A DNA stretch of 64,000 nucleotides from Zygnema cylindricum (lineage: Eukaryota; Streptophyta; Zygnematophyceae; Zygnematales; Zygnemataceae): assembly GCA_037447655.1 (NCBI GenBank), contig JBBHKE010001989.1, forward strand, positions 189,779-253,778, written 5' to 3'. Each line of letters starts with the position of its first letter. Positions within the stretch are counted from its first letter, which is position 1. Shown here piece by piece: positions 1 through 10,016 of the stretch. The position numbers and the translations under genes are program-made. The notes under the pieces were generated by a model. The model ran no database searches. It worked only from the letters and a program-made list of their open reading frames with translations, and was not told where the DNA came from.

Positions 1-256
1 GGGAGGGAGAGAGGGAAGGAGAGAGAGTTGTAAGGAGAAGAGAGAGTGGGAGGGAGAGGGAGCGAGGGAGGGAAAGAGAGAGAGAGGGTTAGACGGGAGG
101 GAGAGAAGAAAGAGGGCAGATTGGGAGAGAGAGAGAAAGGGAGGGAGCGAGGGAGAGGGAGGGTGAGAGAGAAGAGGAATGTTGAGAGAGAGGAAGGGAG
201 AGAGGGAGGGAGGGAAGACAGATTGGGAAGGTGGGAGGGCAAAGAGAGAGAGAGAG
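1..256. repeat. Purine-rich (GA/GGGA) simple repeat
   Basis: Almost uninterrupted G and A with GAGA and GGGA units and only scattered T and C. It runs off the left edge of the window and stops where recognisable LTR sequence begins, at about 257. Any reading frame through it is low-complexity Arg/Glu/Gly and is not a gene. Its complement resembles the pyrimidine tract at 61.96-62.98 kb. Confidence 0.9.
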
Positions 257-552
257 GGGTTTAGAGAGGTGTTTTAGGACTTAGCAATTTCTGAGGGTAG
301 CCGCCTCTTTGAGAGTTCTGTTATACAAATAGGCATTTTTGCCTCCTCATAACGAATCCTCTGTTTGGGCGTTTTAAGAGATTTCTTATCCAGTTGGTTC
401 AGGGGAGTCTACACTTCACAAGGGTGTAGTCATCAATATATTTTGCTTGCCAGCGTGGCAGTTATTTTTAGGCAAAGGGGTTCATTGAAATTCACTAGAG
501 GCTTCATAGTTGAAGGAGAATTCTGTGATCTAATAGGGGAGATAGAATTACA
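257..552 (+). repeat. Element A 5' LTR, R/U5 remnant
   Basis: Matches the last 300 bp of the LTR at 13097-14073, including the leader hairpin CTACAC/GTGTAG family block near 425-440 and the GAGGCTTCA block near 500. The upstream U3 is missing. The end is set by the primer-binding site that starts at 553. The ATG seen at the end of most related LTRs is ATA here. Confidence 0.8.
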
Positions 553-565
553 GGTTATGGGCCCA
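553..565 (+). promoter_or_regulatory. Primer-binding site, element A
   Basis: GGTTATGGGCCCA follows the LTR end directly. It is the complement of the anticodon stem-loop region of initiator tRNA-Met (anticodon CAU read as ATG), the internal half-tRNA primer type known from Drosophila copia. The tRNA match is from family knowledge, not from a search. Confidence 0.8.
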
Positions 566-823
566 CCCACTAGGGTGCCCATTTTCAATGGAACAGGATT
601 CATCTATTGGGAAAAGATGATGACCAGTGCATTGTGTGAGAAGCGTTATTGGGGAATAGTAACTGGACAAGTGAGGCGTCCATCCCCAAGGACTCCACCA
701 GGGTTTGGGGGAGTCAAATTTACGTGGAAATCATGTGGTCCAACCAAGGAAGCAGATGAAGGGGAAAACAGTGTTTCGCAAGAACGGAAGGAGAAAGGGA
801 AGGAGCCCCTTACTCCTATCGCT

Positions 824-1900
824 TGTTGAAAAAGGGTATTTTATAATCTACCTTCTTAGTCAGTCCATAGGCATTGTACGTTTCTCATACTTGTCGTTGT
901 CATTGAGAACTGGCAGGCTGCCCCGGGAGATGAGAAGACAGGCAGAATACATAGCTCCTGCAAAAGATGGGCTGCAAGACACAGGTTTTGATCTTGTGAC
1001 CACTAAAGCCGTACGGAATAGCTATCCACCTTATCTGGTATGTCTTGATGAAACGATGCTTGTAAATATTTTATAAGTACTTGAGAAGGGACGTGGCGAC
1101 ACATTAAGCGCCTTACGAAACGAAATGAAACATTGAAACGTATAGTATCGCACGAAAGACTGTACCGCACGAAATGAAGAAACGAAATCAAATGTCGTTT
1201 AGTGATCAACGGTTCGCAAAGAAAGACGAAACTTCAATGGACAAACGGGATGACGATCATAGAAATTCAACGGTTAACACGGAACGATGACCGTTAAATT
1301 TCAACGGTCAACATTATTCGGCGCGCCATCAGATCGAACGATCGACATTGATCCTTGAATTAGGAACGGAGGGTACGCGTGAGTGCAGGCATGACAGAAA
1401 GGTTTTTTTGGGAGCACACCGCCAAAGTGGAGGAAAATGACACGTGGCACCATCATATAGGATTTCGGAGAAGAAAAGGACAGAAATGGAGACGACTTAT
1501 TTGCCACGTGGCAACCCGAGAGTGGTGCCGAATATTTCCGTACATATAGTACAGCGACGACCTTACTTTGTATGTACATTATTTAGCGTACGATGTTTTG
1601 ATTAGTCTAGAGGAGTTATGAGTAGGTTCCTAGGACTTAAACAATTTTTTGAAAGCCCTCTCTCCCAGAGGCCATCTGTATAAATATGGTGTCTTTGAAT
1701 AGCCATAACTTAATGGTTAGGTGAGCAAATTCAGTTATTCTTTTTGTTGCGGACTCAAGGGTGTCAAGGCTACACATGGGTGTAGTCGGTCAGAGTTTTT
1801 GCGTGCACTTATTCATTGCCAAAGTCAAAAGTGCAAATATTGTCCTAGAGGCTTATATAAGTTGGACAATCTCTGTACTAATGGAGGTCACACAATTTCA
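824..1900 (+). mobile_element. Solo copia LTR inside element A gag
   Basis: A 1077-bp LTR starting TGTTGAAAAA and ending ATTTCA, flanked on both sides by TCGCT (819-823 and 1901-1905). Removing it restores the gag context, so it is a complete insertion reduced to one LTR by LTR-LTR recombination. It has the usual U3 layout, a TATA-like region near 1678-1686, the leader block (GACTCAAGGG near 1755) and the terminal ATGGAGGTC block at 1881. It is diverged from the other LTRs here and forms its own subfamily. Confidence 0.9.
962..1048 (-). other. tRNA-like unit in solo LTR (antisense)
   Basis: On the minus strand an A-box-like segment (near 1030-1045) is followed by a B-box/T-arm-like segment containing GATCAAAACC (about 981-996) and then a TTTT run (complement of 962-965). 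The T-stem is imperfect here. No acceptor stem is seen. Confidence 0.5.
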
Positions 1901-2748
1901 TCGCTCCTGCGATAGAGTCATCGGTTTTGAAGACTGAGGAGAATGATACTCTCACATGGGATTACACCAACATGGCAGGAAGTCACTTCATCTAGAGGCA
2001 TCTCATTCAGGGTTTGGCAACATCTCATCTTCGCATAGTTGCATTTGCTGATCTATGGGCAGCCCTGGTAGATATTTATAAGAGTGGGACTATTCCGGAT
2101 CAACAACTGGCTGAGCACAAACTGAATGCATACTTTTACAATAGAGGAAAGATGCTAAACGACTATAATGATCTAGGCTGTTTGTATATGTAGTTAGAAA
2201 GTGTCGGTTGGATGGGAACCATGAAAGCCAAGGTCAACACCATGATTATGAAACTGCCCGATGACTATGAGAATGTGGTCAACCAAGTGCAGTATCTTGA
2301 CGACAGTTCTAGATTTGGAACTCGGTCATCAGAATGATCCTTGTCCGCGAAAACACTATTGAGATCTGGAGAGGAGGGAAGAGTGTCCACGCTTTGGCTT
2401 TCGGGACAGATCGATAGAGCAAGGACTCTAAGAAACCTTATGGAAGTTTTGGTAGAGGGGGAAATCAGTTCGGAGGACCGAGGACCCCAAAAGGACTGTC
2501 ATTTTTGCAAGAAACCTGGTCACTACATGGCGGAGTGTCCCAAGCTCACGGAGCTGTGGCTTAAGGAGAGCCAAACTGGTGGATTTTTATAAGGTAAGAA
2601 AAAGGCAGTTATAACAACAAAAGTGAAAAAGGAGTTAGAAAAAAAAGAGGCTTTGGATGAGGAGGATAGAGAACTTATTCTAAATAAGAAATTAGAGGAG
2701 AAGGAGATCCCACGAAGACAAAAGTGTGCGATCAGAGCTGTCTGAGAA

Positions 2749-4276
2749 GATTTGGAGGAAAGATGGATCATTGACTCGGGTGCCTCAATGCATATGTGCC
2801 GTGAGAAACAATTGTTTACTAAGCTGAGAAAGGTTCCCACTGTAGAGATAGAGTATGGGGATGGGAAAGTGGTAACTACTGATCTAATGGGATCGGTAGA
2901 TCTAAAGGTACTAGTAGAGGGTCAGACATCCATAGTGACTTTCTCTGATGTCCTCTACATACCTTAGTTAAGTACGAATCTTATCTCTACCTATATCTTA
3001 GATTATAAAGATTTTGAGACTTATACTAGGAAGGGAACTTTCACAGCAAAGTATGGTGATGAGATCTATTTCACTGCAAAAAAATGTAGCCAACGAATGT
3101 TAAGGCTTAACTTGAGTAATGAAAAGAAGAATGCTTATTATGTTGGTGTTTCGAGATTATGATATAGCATAAGCGGTTTGGACATGTGCATTTGGAAAGA
3201 TTGAGGGAAATGAAAAAATTGGGTGTACTGGAAAGGATTCACTTTGGGGACAGTGAAGTGATGGATGATTGTAGTGGCTATGCACAAGGTAACCCTCACA
3301 GATCGCCCTTTCCAAAATATGCCACATATAAAGGGTAAAAGTTGCTAGATTTGGTATACGCTGATATCTAGGAACCTCCCATAGTACCTTCGGTTGGGGG
3401 GAAAATATATATGCTAACCATAACTAATGACTGGTCTAGATATTCTAGAGTTTACTTTCTCAAAAATAAGTCTGATGCACCAATTTATTTTAAAGAATAT
3501 AAAACATGGAGTGAAAAGTTGGATGGAACCCCCATTAAGAAAATTAGAAGTGATAATGGGGGAGAGTATACATCGAACCAATTTGATGACTTTTTGAGAG
3601 ATGGGGGAGTTCAACACCAAAAGACTATTCCCGGTAATTCAGAACAAAATGGTGTAGCCGAAAGACTTAATAAAACTCTAGGTGATAGCGCCCGAAGCAT
3701 GCTAACAGATAAAAAGATAGGAAAACGCTTCTAGGCCAAAGCTATGAACTCTGCTAACTACATCAAAAATAGAGTTGTTACTACACCTTTAAAAGGAGAA
3801 ACACCGTATGAGAGATGGGTAGGAAGAAAACTAGATGTATCTCATCTTAAAGTCTTTGGAAGTCAAGTGTAAAGGCTGAATTGTGACCGAAAGAGTTGGA
3901 AACTAGATGCTAAGGGAAAGCCAACATACCTAGTGGGATATGATGAAGATGTCAAGGGATATCGAGTCTATGACCTTAGAAGGAAGGATATAATAATGGT
4001 TAAGCATCTAGTTGTCATGGATGAAGGGAAATCAATAGATCCCTTCAAATACTTTAAGAACATCAGAATCAGATTTGAGTCAGAGAGTGAGGAAGATTCA
4101 AATTTTCCGGAAAGCAATATCAGTGATCAGATTGTTGCTGATCCACGAGAAACTCAGACCAAAGAGAGATCACCAGTGAATGTGCAATCTCCAATACAGA
4201 TTGAAAACATAGAGGAAGATGAGCCAGCTCCCATGGATAGGGGAACAGATAAAACAGTTTCAAGGAACCCGAGATA
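2749..4276 (+). pseudogene. Element A protease-integrase (broken)
   Basis: The protease begins at WIIDSGASMHMC (about 2758-2793), with the DSG catalytic triad intact. Integrase follows: remnants of the HHCC finger (GHVHL near 3180, then DCSG near 3270 with the next Cys changed to Tyr), and the core with ITNDWSRYSRVYFL, SDNGGEYTSNQF and EQNGVAERLN (about 3405-3680). Stops occur near 2967, 3160, 3338, 3371, 3732 and 3870, several where a conserved Trp codon is expected. The C-terminal acidic spacer ends at a TAA near 4275. Confidence 0.8.
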
Positions 4277-4429
4277 ACCCACCATTCCAGCTTCTGAATT
4301 TGAAGGAGGACGAAGGAGCAGCAAAAGGTTGCTAAAAAGACAAGCAACTCACAAGGTAACAAAGTTGTCACATCATGATGAGCCTCACATTTAATTAGAG
4401 GCAGTGAACAGTCCAAAAGAATAACAGAT

Positions 4430-5607
4430 GGATTAGGACTGTGAATGATGAGATGGCTTCCATTATGGAAGCCAATACATAAGATTTAGTTGACTTCCCT
4501 CCAAACAAAAAACCGATTGGGTGTAAATGGGAGTTTAAGCTAAAACTGAACCCACATAATACCATTGAGAGGTAGAAATCTAGATTGGTAGCAAAGGGTT
4601 TTACCCAAAAAGAGGGAATTGATTATGAAAAAATCTTTGCACAAGTTGTATGTTTCCCTTTAGTAAGGATTCTCCTCAATCTAGCGGCAGCGGAAGACAT
4701 GGAGATTCATCAGATGGACATTAAAACGACCTTCCTCAATGGCGAATTAGAGGAAAACAAATTTATCAGACAGCCGGAAGAATTTGTGGAGGAAGAAGAG
4801 GAAAGTAAAGTCCGCAGACTTATTAAGTCTTTGAATGTACTCAAGCACGCTCCCAGGCAATGGAACAAAAAACTAGATGATTTTCTAACCAATCTAGGAT
4901 ATGTCAGAATTAGTTTTGACCACCCTATTTACATGTTTGAGGATGACGATAAGATTATCTATATTGCAATCGATGTAGATGATCTGCTGGTACTAAGTAA
5001 GTCGATGGAAAAGATTAATAAGATAAAAAAAAATTAAAGAAGCAGATTGACATGAAGGACTTCAGGGAGGCTAGGTATATTCTAGGAATTGAAATGGAAA
5101 GAGAAAGAGAGTAAAGAGTAATCATATTAAATCCGAAAGAGGCCATTGGAAACATGTTGGAAAAATTCTAAATGGATAAAGCAAACAGCTGTACCACTCC
5201 CATGGACTTGAAGAAAGTAAGTGAGGGGAGTGTACAAGGAGGAGTGATTATTTTTAATGAAGTAATGAGCGCAGAAGAGAGACAATTTATGAACTCAATA
5301 CCGTACAGACAAGTCGTACAAAGTTTGATATATTTCATGAAATGTAGCGGACTGGACATAGGTGCAACATTTTGAGTCCTCAGCAGAAGTCTGAATGATC
5401 CTAGAAAGAAGGTTTGAAGGCATCCAAAAGGGTGGTGAGATATTTGATAGGGACCAAAGATCTTTGGTTGCATCTCGGAGGGGAAAACATTAACATCACT
5501 ACTTGGAGTGATGCAAGTTATGGGGATGCTTTTATAAGGAGTTGTACTTCTGATGTGTTTTGTATATTGGGAATGGTGTTTGCTGTTGGAACAATAAGCA
5601 ACAAAAG
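4430..5607 (+). pseudogene. Element A reverse transcriptase-RNase H, proximal part (broken)
   Basis: The RT blocks GCKW, LNPHNTIER, RLVAKGFTQKEGIDYEK and HQMDIKTTFLNGELEE are visible between 4510 and 4760. The polymerase box reads IDVDDLLVL near 4970 instead of the usual YVDDLLVL. Several stops and shifts follow (about 4486, 4575, 5036, 5115, 5170, 5373). RNase H begins near 5400 and is cut at 5607 by element B; it continues at 12729. Confidence 0.8.
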
Positions 5608-5821
5608 TGTAGATATTGATGGTTCTTTTATTATTTTCTAGATCTAAAATGGAATACAGAAAGAAGCCGAGGCAGTTTGCCTCTAACTTCTCTCTCCAAC
5701 TCCCACACTTATTGCAGTCATTGAGAAGTTGGAGAGGAAGCTAGAGCCATGGCTACCTAGGCTATCTAGAGGTTTACGGGAAATATATTAGTTGATTAAC
5801 GGATAGGTTGGTTTATTTGCT

Positions 5822-5914
5822 AAAAGGAGTATGTCTGAACTAGGATTTGATCCTGGTACCTGCCAACCGTCAAAGCGTCGGTAGCCGGTAGACTTATCCG
5901 TTAAGTCTAGACAG
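5822..5914 (-). other. tRNA-like unit in B 5' LTR (antisense)
   Basis: Minus strand: A-box-like ACTTAACGGATAAG (near 5890-5905), a T-arm with 5-bp stem around loop ATCAAAT (5842-5858) and a TTTT run (complement of 5822-5825). TGTCT and AGACA at the two ends could form a partial acceptor stem. A mature tRNA is not implied. Confidence 0.6.
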
Positions 5915-6489
5915 AAAGGTACATACTAGAGGGTTTGATATTTATTTAAATGTTGCCACGTAGGAAAATTCATTTAACGACGGATGTTTACGGATACATA
6001 GATCTAGTTATGTAAAAGTATGTATTTCGGTATGGATAAGAAACGAGTACCGCGCATTTTGTTTCTTTCACGAAATAAATACCGCACAAGCATTTATGAC
6101 GGCTACGATTAAATTTGCATTCAATCGGGCGGCGGAAAAGAAAGTTGAGATCGCGAAAGAGATTCTAGGCGGTTTGTGGTCATCGCCATATCGGATGACA
6201 CGTGGCACGATAACATTGGATCGCGGCATCTCCGGGGATTACGGGACAGAATCCGGATATAACATGTGTCGACATTTAGGCTATGTCGTACAGTATCCGT
6301 ACATAAAGTACACCGACAGCTGTACTTTTGTGTTCGGCAGTGTAATATGATTGGTGCCGTACACCTGTAGATAGATTTTTAGAGAGAGATAGGACTTAGA
6401 AAAAATTGGTTGATAGGACCCTTTCTCCCAGAGAGCTTCTGTACAAAAGGTCAACTTTGACCCTCCATAACTTACTGCTTTGGGGAGCA

Positions 6490-6812
6490 AATTCAGAGAT
6501 TCTTTTTGCTATCGACTCAGGGGAGTCTTGCCTTCACAAGGGTGAAGGTGATCAGAGTTTTTGTTTGCTAGGGTGGCAGTAATTCGTGCTGAAAGAAAAA
6601 GGGGTCAGGGTTATCCTAGAGGCTTCGTGTGAGCTGCTTACTTTGAGGTCAATTTCACAGATTCTTTTTGCTATCGACTCAGGGGAGTCTTGCCTTCACA
6701 AGGGTGAAGGTGGTCAAAGTTTTTGTTTGCTAAGGTGGCAGTTATTCGTGCTGAAAGACAAAGGGGTTAGGGTTATCCTAGAGGCTTCGTGTGAGCTGCT
6801 TACTCTGAGGTA
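6490..6812 (+). repeat. Tandem duplication of U5 leader (about 161 bp x 2)
   Basis: 6490-6650 and 6651-6812 are near-identical direct repeats, each holding the GACTC-AGGG-GAGTC and CTTCAC-AAGG-GTGAAG hairpins. The 3' LTR of the same element has a single copy, so the duplication arose during or after the insertion that made this copy. Confidence 0.9.
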
Positions 6813-6814
6813 CT

Positions 6815-7960
6815 ATGGAGGTCTTAGAGTTGCAGGTTATGGGCCCACCATCTAGGGTGCCCATATTCAATGGGGCTGGCTTCATATACTGGGAAAGTAT
6901 GATGACAGGAGCTCTATGTGAGAAACCGTTTTGGGGAATAGTGAGTGGACGGGTGAGGCCTCCATCCAGTCTTTGGATACCTCCAGGGTTTACTGGAGGC
7001 TGATTAACTAGAGATGCAGATCCATCTTCAACGCAGGAGAAAAATGAAGGAGAGATGGTAGACAAAGGAAAGGAGAAGGAGACAGCCACACCAATAGCAA
7101 CTGGTTCAGCATTCATGTCACCTTTTTCGAGGAACGAGGAGAATGATACTGATACCTGGGACTTCAACAATATGTTGGCAAAGCACTTCATCCTCCGCCA
7201 TCTTACTCAAGGACTTGCATGTCCTCATTTGCAGGTAGAAAGGGCATCCGATTTTTGGATGGCTCTCATAGAGATGTACCGAAGTGGTACGATTCAGCAA
7301 CAACAGTTGGCAGATCAGAAAGTTAAGGAGTATGTATACAAAGGGGGGAAGACGTTGGATTTTTGCAATGAGCTTGTTACACTTTTCATGGAGCTAGAGA
7401 GTGCGGAAAAAGATTTTAGTGAAAAAGAAAAGGTTAACTGTCTACTGATGAAGTTACCCGATGAGTTGGAGAACATAGTCAACCATGTGCAGGACTTGCC
7501 GAATTCAAGGTGGATATAGAACTCAGTGGTAGGAATGATTCTCGTTCGGGAGAATACAATTGAGATCCGAAGGGGAGGAAAGAGTGGGCAAGCCTTGGCA
7601 GCTAGGACCGACTGGAGGAACAAGGATTCTTGGAGACCGGTCAAAAATTACGGAGGGGGGGAGCAAAAAAATCAGACCGACGAGTTCAGACCAAAGGCTC
7701 CTAAGGGTTTATGTCATTTCTGTAAGAAACCAGGGCACTATATGGCGGAGTGCACTAAGCTAACCTAGCTTCGGTCAAAGGAGGGACAGACAGGTGGAAC
7801 CTCAAGAGGAAAGAAAAAGGCCCTTGTGACACAAGTACATGAGGTGGAATTCGAAGACGAGGACGATGAGCTCCTATTGGATGAGGAGTTGGAAGCGACA
7901 AACTAGGTAGATATTCCACGAAAGCAGAAATGTGCTTTCAGTGGATTGAAAGGTGAAGCA
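6815..7960 (+). pseudogene. Element B gag (stops only)
   Basis: The frame opens at ATG 6815 in the LTR terminus and reads MEVLELQVMGPPSRVP through the primer site. It keeps one frame over its whole length with stops at about 7001 (TGA), 7517 (TAG), 7766 (TAG) and 7904 (TAG). The CCHC knuckle CHFCKKPGHYMAEC is intact at 7712-7753. It is the best-preserved gag of the left half. The stops sit at positions where related copies have a sense codon. Confidence 0.85.
6835..6847 (+). promoter_or_regulatory. Primer-binding site, element B
   Basis: GGTTATGGGCCCA directly after LTR end TTGCA. The ATG inside it is in frame with the ATG at 6815 and with gag, so the primer site is itself translated. Confidence 0.85.
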
Positions 7961-9930
7961 GGCTAGATTGTAGATTCAGGTGCCTCAATGCACAGGTGTT
8001 AGGATAAACACCTGATCACTAAGATAAGAAAGATTCCCACCGTAGAGATAGAGTACGGGGATGGGATGATAGTCACTACTGCTCTTATAGGATCGGTAGA
8101 TCTGAAAAAGTTAGTAGAAGGAAATACATCCATAGTTACATTCTCCGATGTATTGTTTATTCCGAAGCTGAACAAAAACCTCATCTCTACGTTTGTATTA
8201 GATGATAAGGGTTTTGATACTAGCACTAGGAAAGAAGTCTTTACTGCTAGTTTTGAGGAGGAAGTTTATTTCATTGCTGAAAAAGGTAGCCAAAGGATGT
8301 TAAGGCTGATTTTAAACAATGAAAATAAAAAAATTTATTATCCTGGTCTTCATGATATAATGATGTGGCATAACAGGCTTGGGCATGTGAATCTAGATAA
8401 GCTAATAGAGATGAAAAAGATGGGAGTGGTGGAAGGAATTCAGTTCAGTGAGAGTGAGAATCTAAGTGATTGTAGTGGATGTGCCCAAGGTAAAGCACAC
8501 AGATTGCCCTTTCCCAAAACAACAACCTATAGGGGAGAAAAAATTATAGATTTAGTACACACAGATATTTGGGGACCGGCCAAAGTGCCCTCACCGAGGG
8601 GGAAGAGATTTATGATGACTATCATTGATGATTGGTCTCGGTATTCCAGGGTGTATTTTTTGAAAAACAAGTCAAAAGCTCAGGATTGTTTTAGAAAATA
8701 TAAAGCATGGAGCGAAAAACTCCATGAAACTCTAATCAAGAGAGTAAGGAGTGACAATGCTGGAGAGTATTATTCTAACGAGTTTGAGGATTTTATGAGG
8801 GAAGATGGAGTTCAACACCAAAAGACAGTTCGAAAAAAACCCGGAACAGAATGGGGTAGCAGAACGATTAAGTAGGACACTAAGTGATAGTGCTAGAAGT
8901 TTGTTGTCGGATAGGAAGATAGGAAAAAGGTTTTGGGCATGTCATGCCGCATCGTGTCGATTGCTCGTGCGCACGATATCATGTTGGCACGCGCGATATT
9001 ATGAATGCACGCGCAATATTTCTCATGCACGCGCGGTATTTCTCACGCTCGCGCAGTATTTCTCACGCACGCGCGGTATTTTGCACGCATCGATCCTCGG
9101 ATCCGGATTTGCGCTCAAGCTTGGTCTGACAGCAGACAAGCTTCAGGCGACCACTACCCGTCTTCTTACTTCGGCTGGAGTATCGACGCGGCGCGATTTC
9201 CGGGAATATTTCGGGGGATATGTTTCATTTTGTGCGACATGTTTTGTTTCGTGCGTATGCACACAATTTTGGGAGTATCGACGTGCGGTATTGTTTTTCG
9301 CCGAATCGCGATTTTCGGTAGTATCGGCGACGTTTCGATACCATTTATTTTTTTAAGTCGCGAACCCATGTATGTTCGTGCATACATGTAATTAGGGAGG
9401 GTTTTTACCCTACAGGCAGAAGCAATGAACTGTGTTAATTACCTCAAAAATAGAGTTCTTACCTCAGCTATAAAAGATCAAACACCTTATGAGAGATGGA
9501 CCAGCCGAAAACCAGACATATCTCACTTAAAGGTTTTCAACAGTCAAGTATTCAGTCTAGATATAGATCGGTCTGATTAGAAGTTAGATCCTTAAGGAAA
9601 ACCGGGATACTTATTAGGATATGATGAGGATGTTAAACGATATAGAGTTTACGATCTAAAAAGGGAAGATATAATCTTAGTAAAGCATCTAGTAGTTATG
9701 GATGAAGGAAAGTCTGTGGATCCCTTCAAGTATACAAAGTCAGTAAAAATCAGATTTGAGTCAGAAAATTCCGATGACTTTGAGCTTCCTAACTATCCAA
9801 GTTTTAGAGAAGATGACATTCTTGCAGGTACAAATCAGACCAAAAAGGACTCGGCTGCGGAAACTCCAGTGACAACTCTACCTGAAGCGGAAAACGTGGT
9901 GGAAATTGATTCAGAAACCATGGGATAGGG
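7961..9930 (+). pseudogene. Element B protease-integrase (broken, interrupted)
   Basis: Protease: DSGASMH at about 7973-7993, with TAG stops just before and after it. Integrase: the HHCC finger WHNRLGH ... CSGCAQGK (about 8366-8490), HTDIWGP (about 8560, first Asp), DDWSRYSRVYFLKN and SDNAGEYYSNEF (second Asp). The EQNG glutamate lies past a frameshift near 8830. The core is cut at 8940-9414 by a foreign insertion and resumes with the NCVNYLKNRVL block near 9427. The C-terminal region ends in an acidic spacer. Confidence 0.8.
8940..9414. mobile_element. 475-bp GC-rich insertion in B integrase
   Basis: Starts TGTCATGCCG, ends ACCCTACA and is flanked by GGCA (8936-8939 and 9415-9418). Removing it restores the integrase sequence. 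The TG...CA ends suggest a short solo LTR of an unrelated family. Near 8990-9090 it carries about five 20-bp units with CACGCGCG cores. It is rich in CpG, unlike the surrounding copia DNA. No coding potential is believable in it. Confidence 0.7.
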
Positions 9931-10016
9931 GAGAAGCCGAGATTGTTTGAAAGAACCCACGAGAACCATCTATTCCTGCCAAATATTTTGAAGGGGGAAG
10001 GAGAAGTAGCAAAAGA

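Larger units (their letters stand above)
553..2748 (+). pseudogene. Element A gag (broken)
   Basis: Gag starts with the motif GPPTRVPIFNG just after the primer-binding site and runs to 823. It resumes at 1901 behind the solo LTR. Recognisable pieces are the acidic spacer, the ENDTLTWDYTNM block near 1940, the QQLAEHKL block near 2100 and a CCHC zinc knuckle (CHFCKKPGHYMAEC, about 2500-2541). Stops interrupt it near 1993, 2192 and 2336, with at least one frame change before the knuckle. Gag would form the virus-like particle and package the RNA; this copy cannot. Confidence 0.8.
5608..6834 (+). repeat. Element B 5' LTR
   Basis: Starts TGTAGATATTG and ends GAGTTGCA, followed by the primer-binding site. 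It contains the CT block and CCATGGC core (near 5748), the antisense tRNA-like unit, a G-box-like GACACGTGGCAC (about 6196-6207), an AAAGTACA/TGTACTTT inverted pair (about 6307-6327) and an ATTGG CCAAT-type box (near 6350). It is longer than its 3' partner because about 161 bp of U5 is duplicated. An ATG at 6815, inside the LTR terminus, opens gag. Confidence 0.9.

Noticed and set aside
46-264. Open frame of Arg/Glu/Gly residues
   Set aside because: It is a translation of the GA repeat, has no domain and is pure low complexity.
824-5607. 824-1900 as the 5' LTR of element A
   Set aside because: Both sides carry TCGCT, gag continues across it, and its U5 does not match the A 3' LTR at 13097; it is a solo insertion.
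8985-9095. CRISPR-like repeats (20-bp CACGCGCG units)
   Set aside because: The units are contiguous without unique spacers and lie in a eukaryotic transposon.
8805-9391. Open frames of 128-183 codons across the B integrase insertion
   Set aside because: They read out of integrase into the GC-rich insertion and match no protein pattern.
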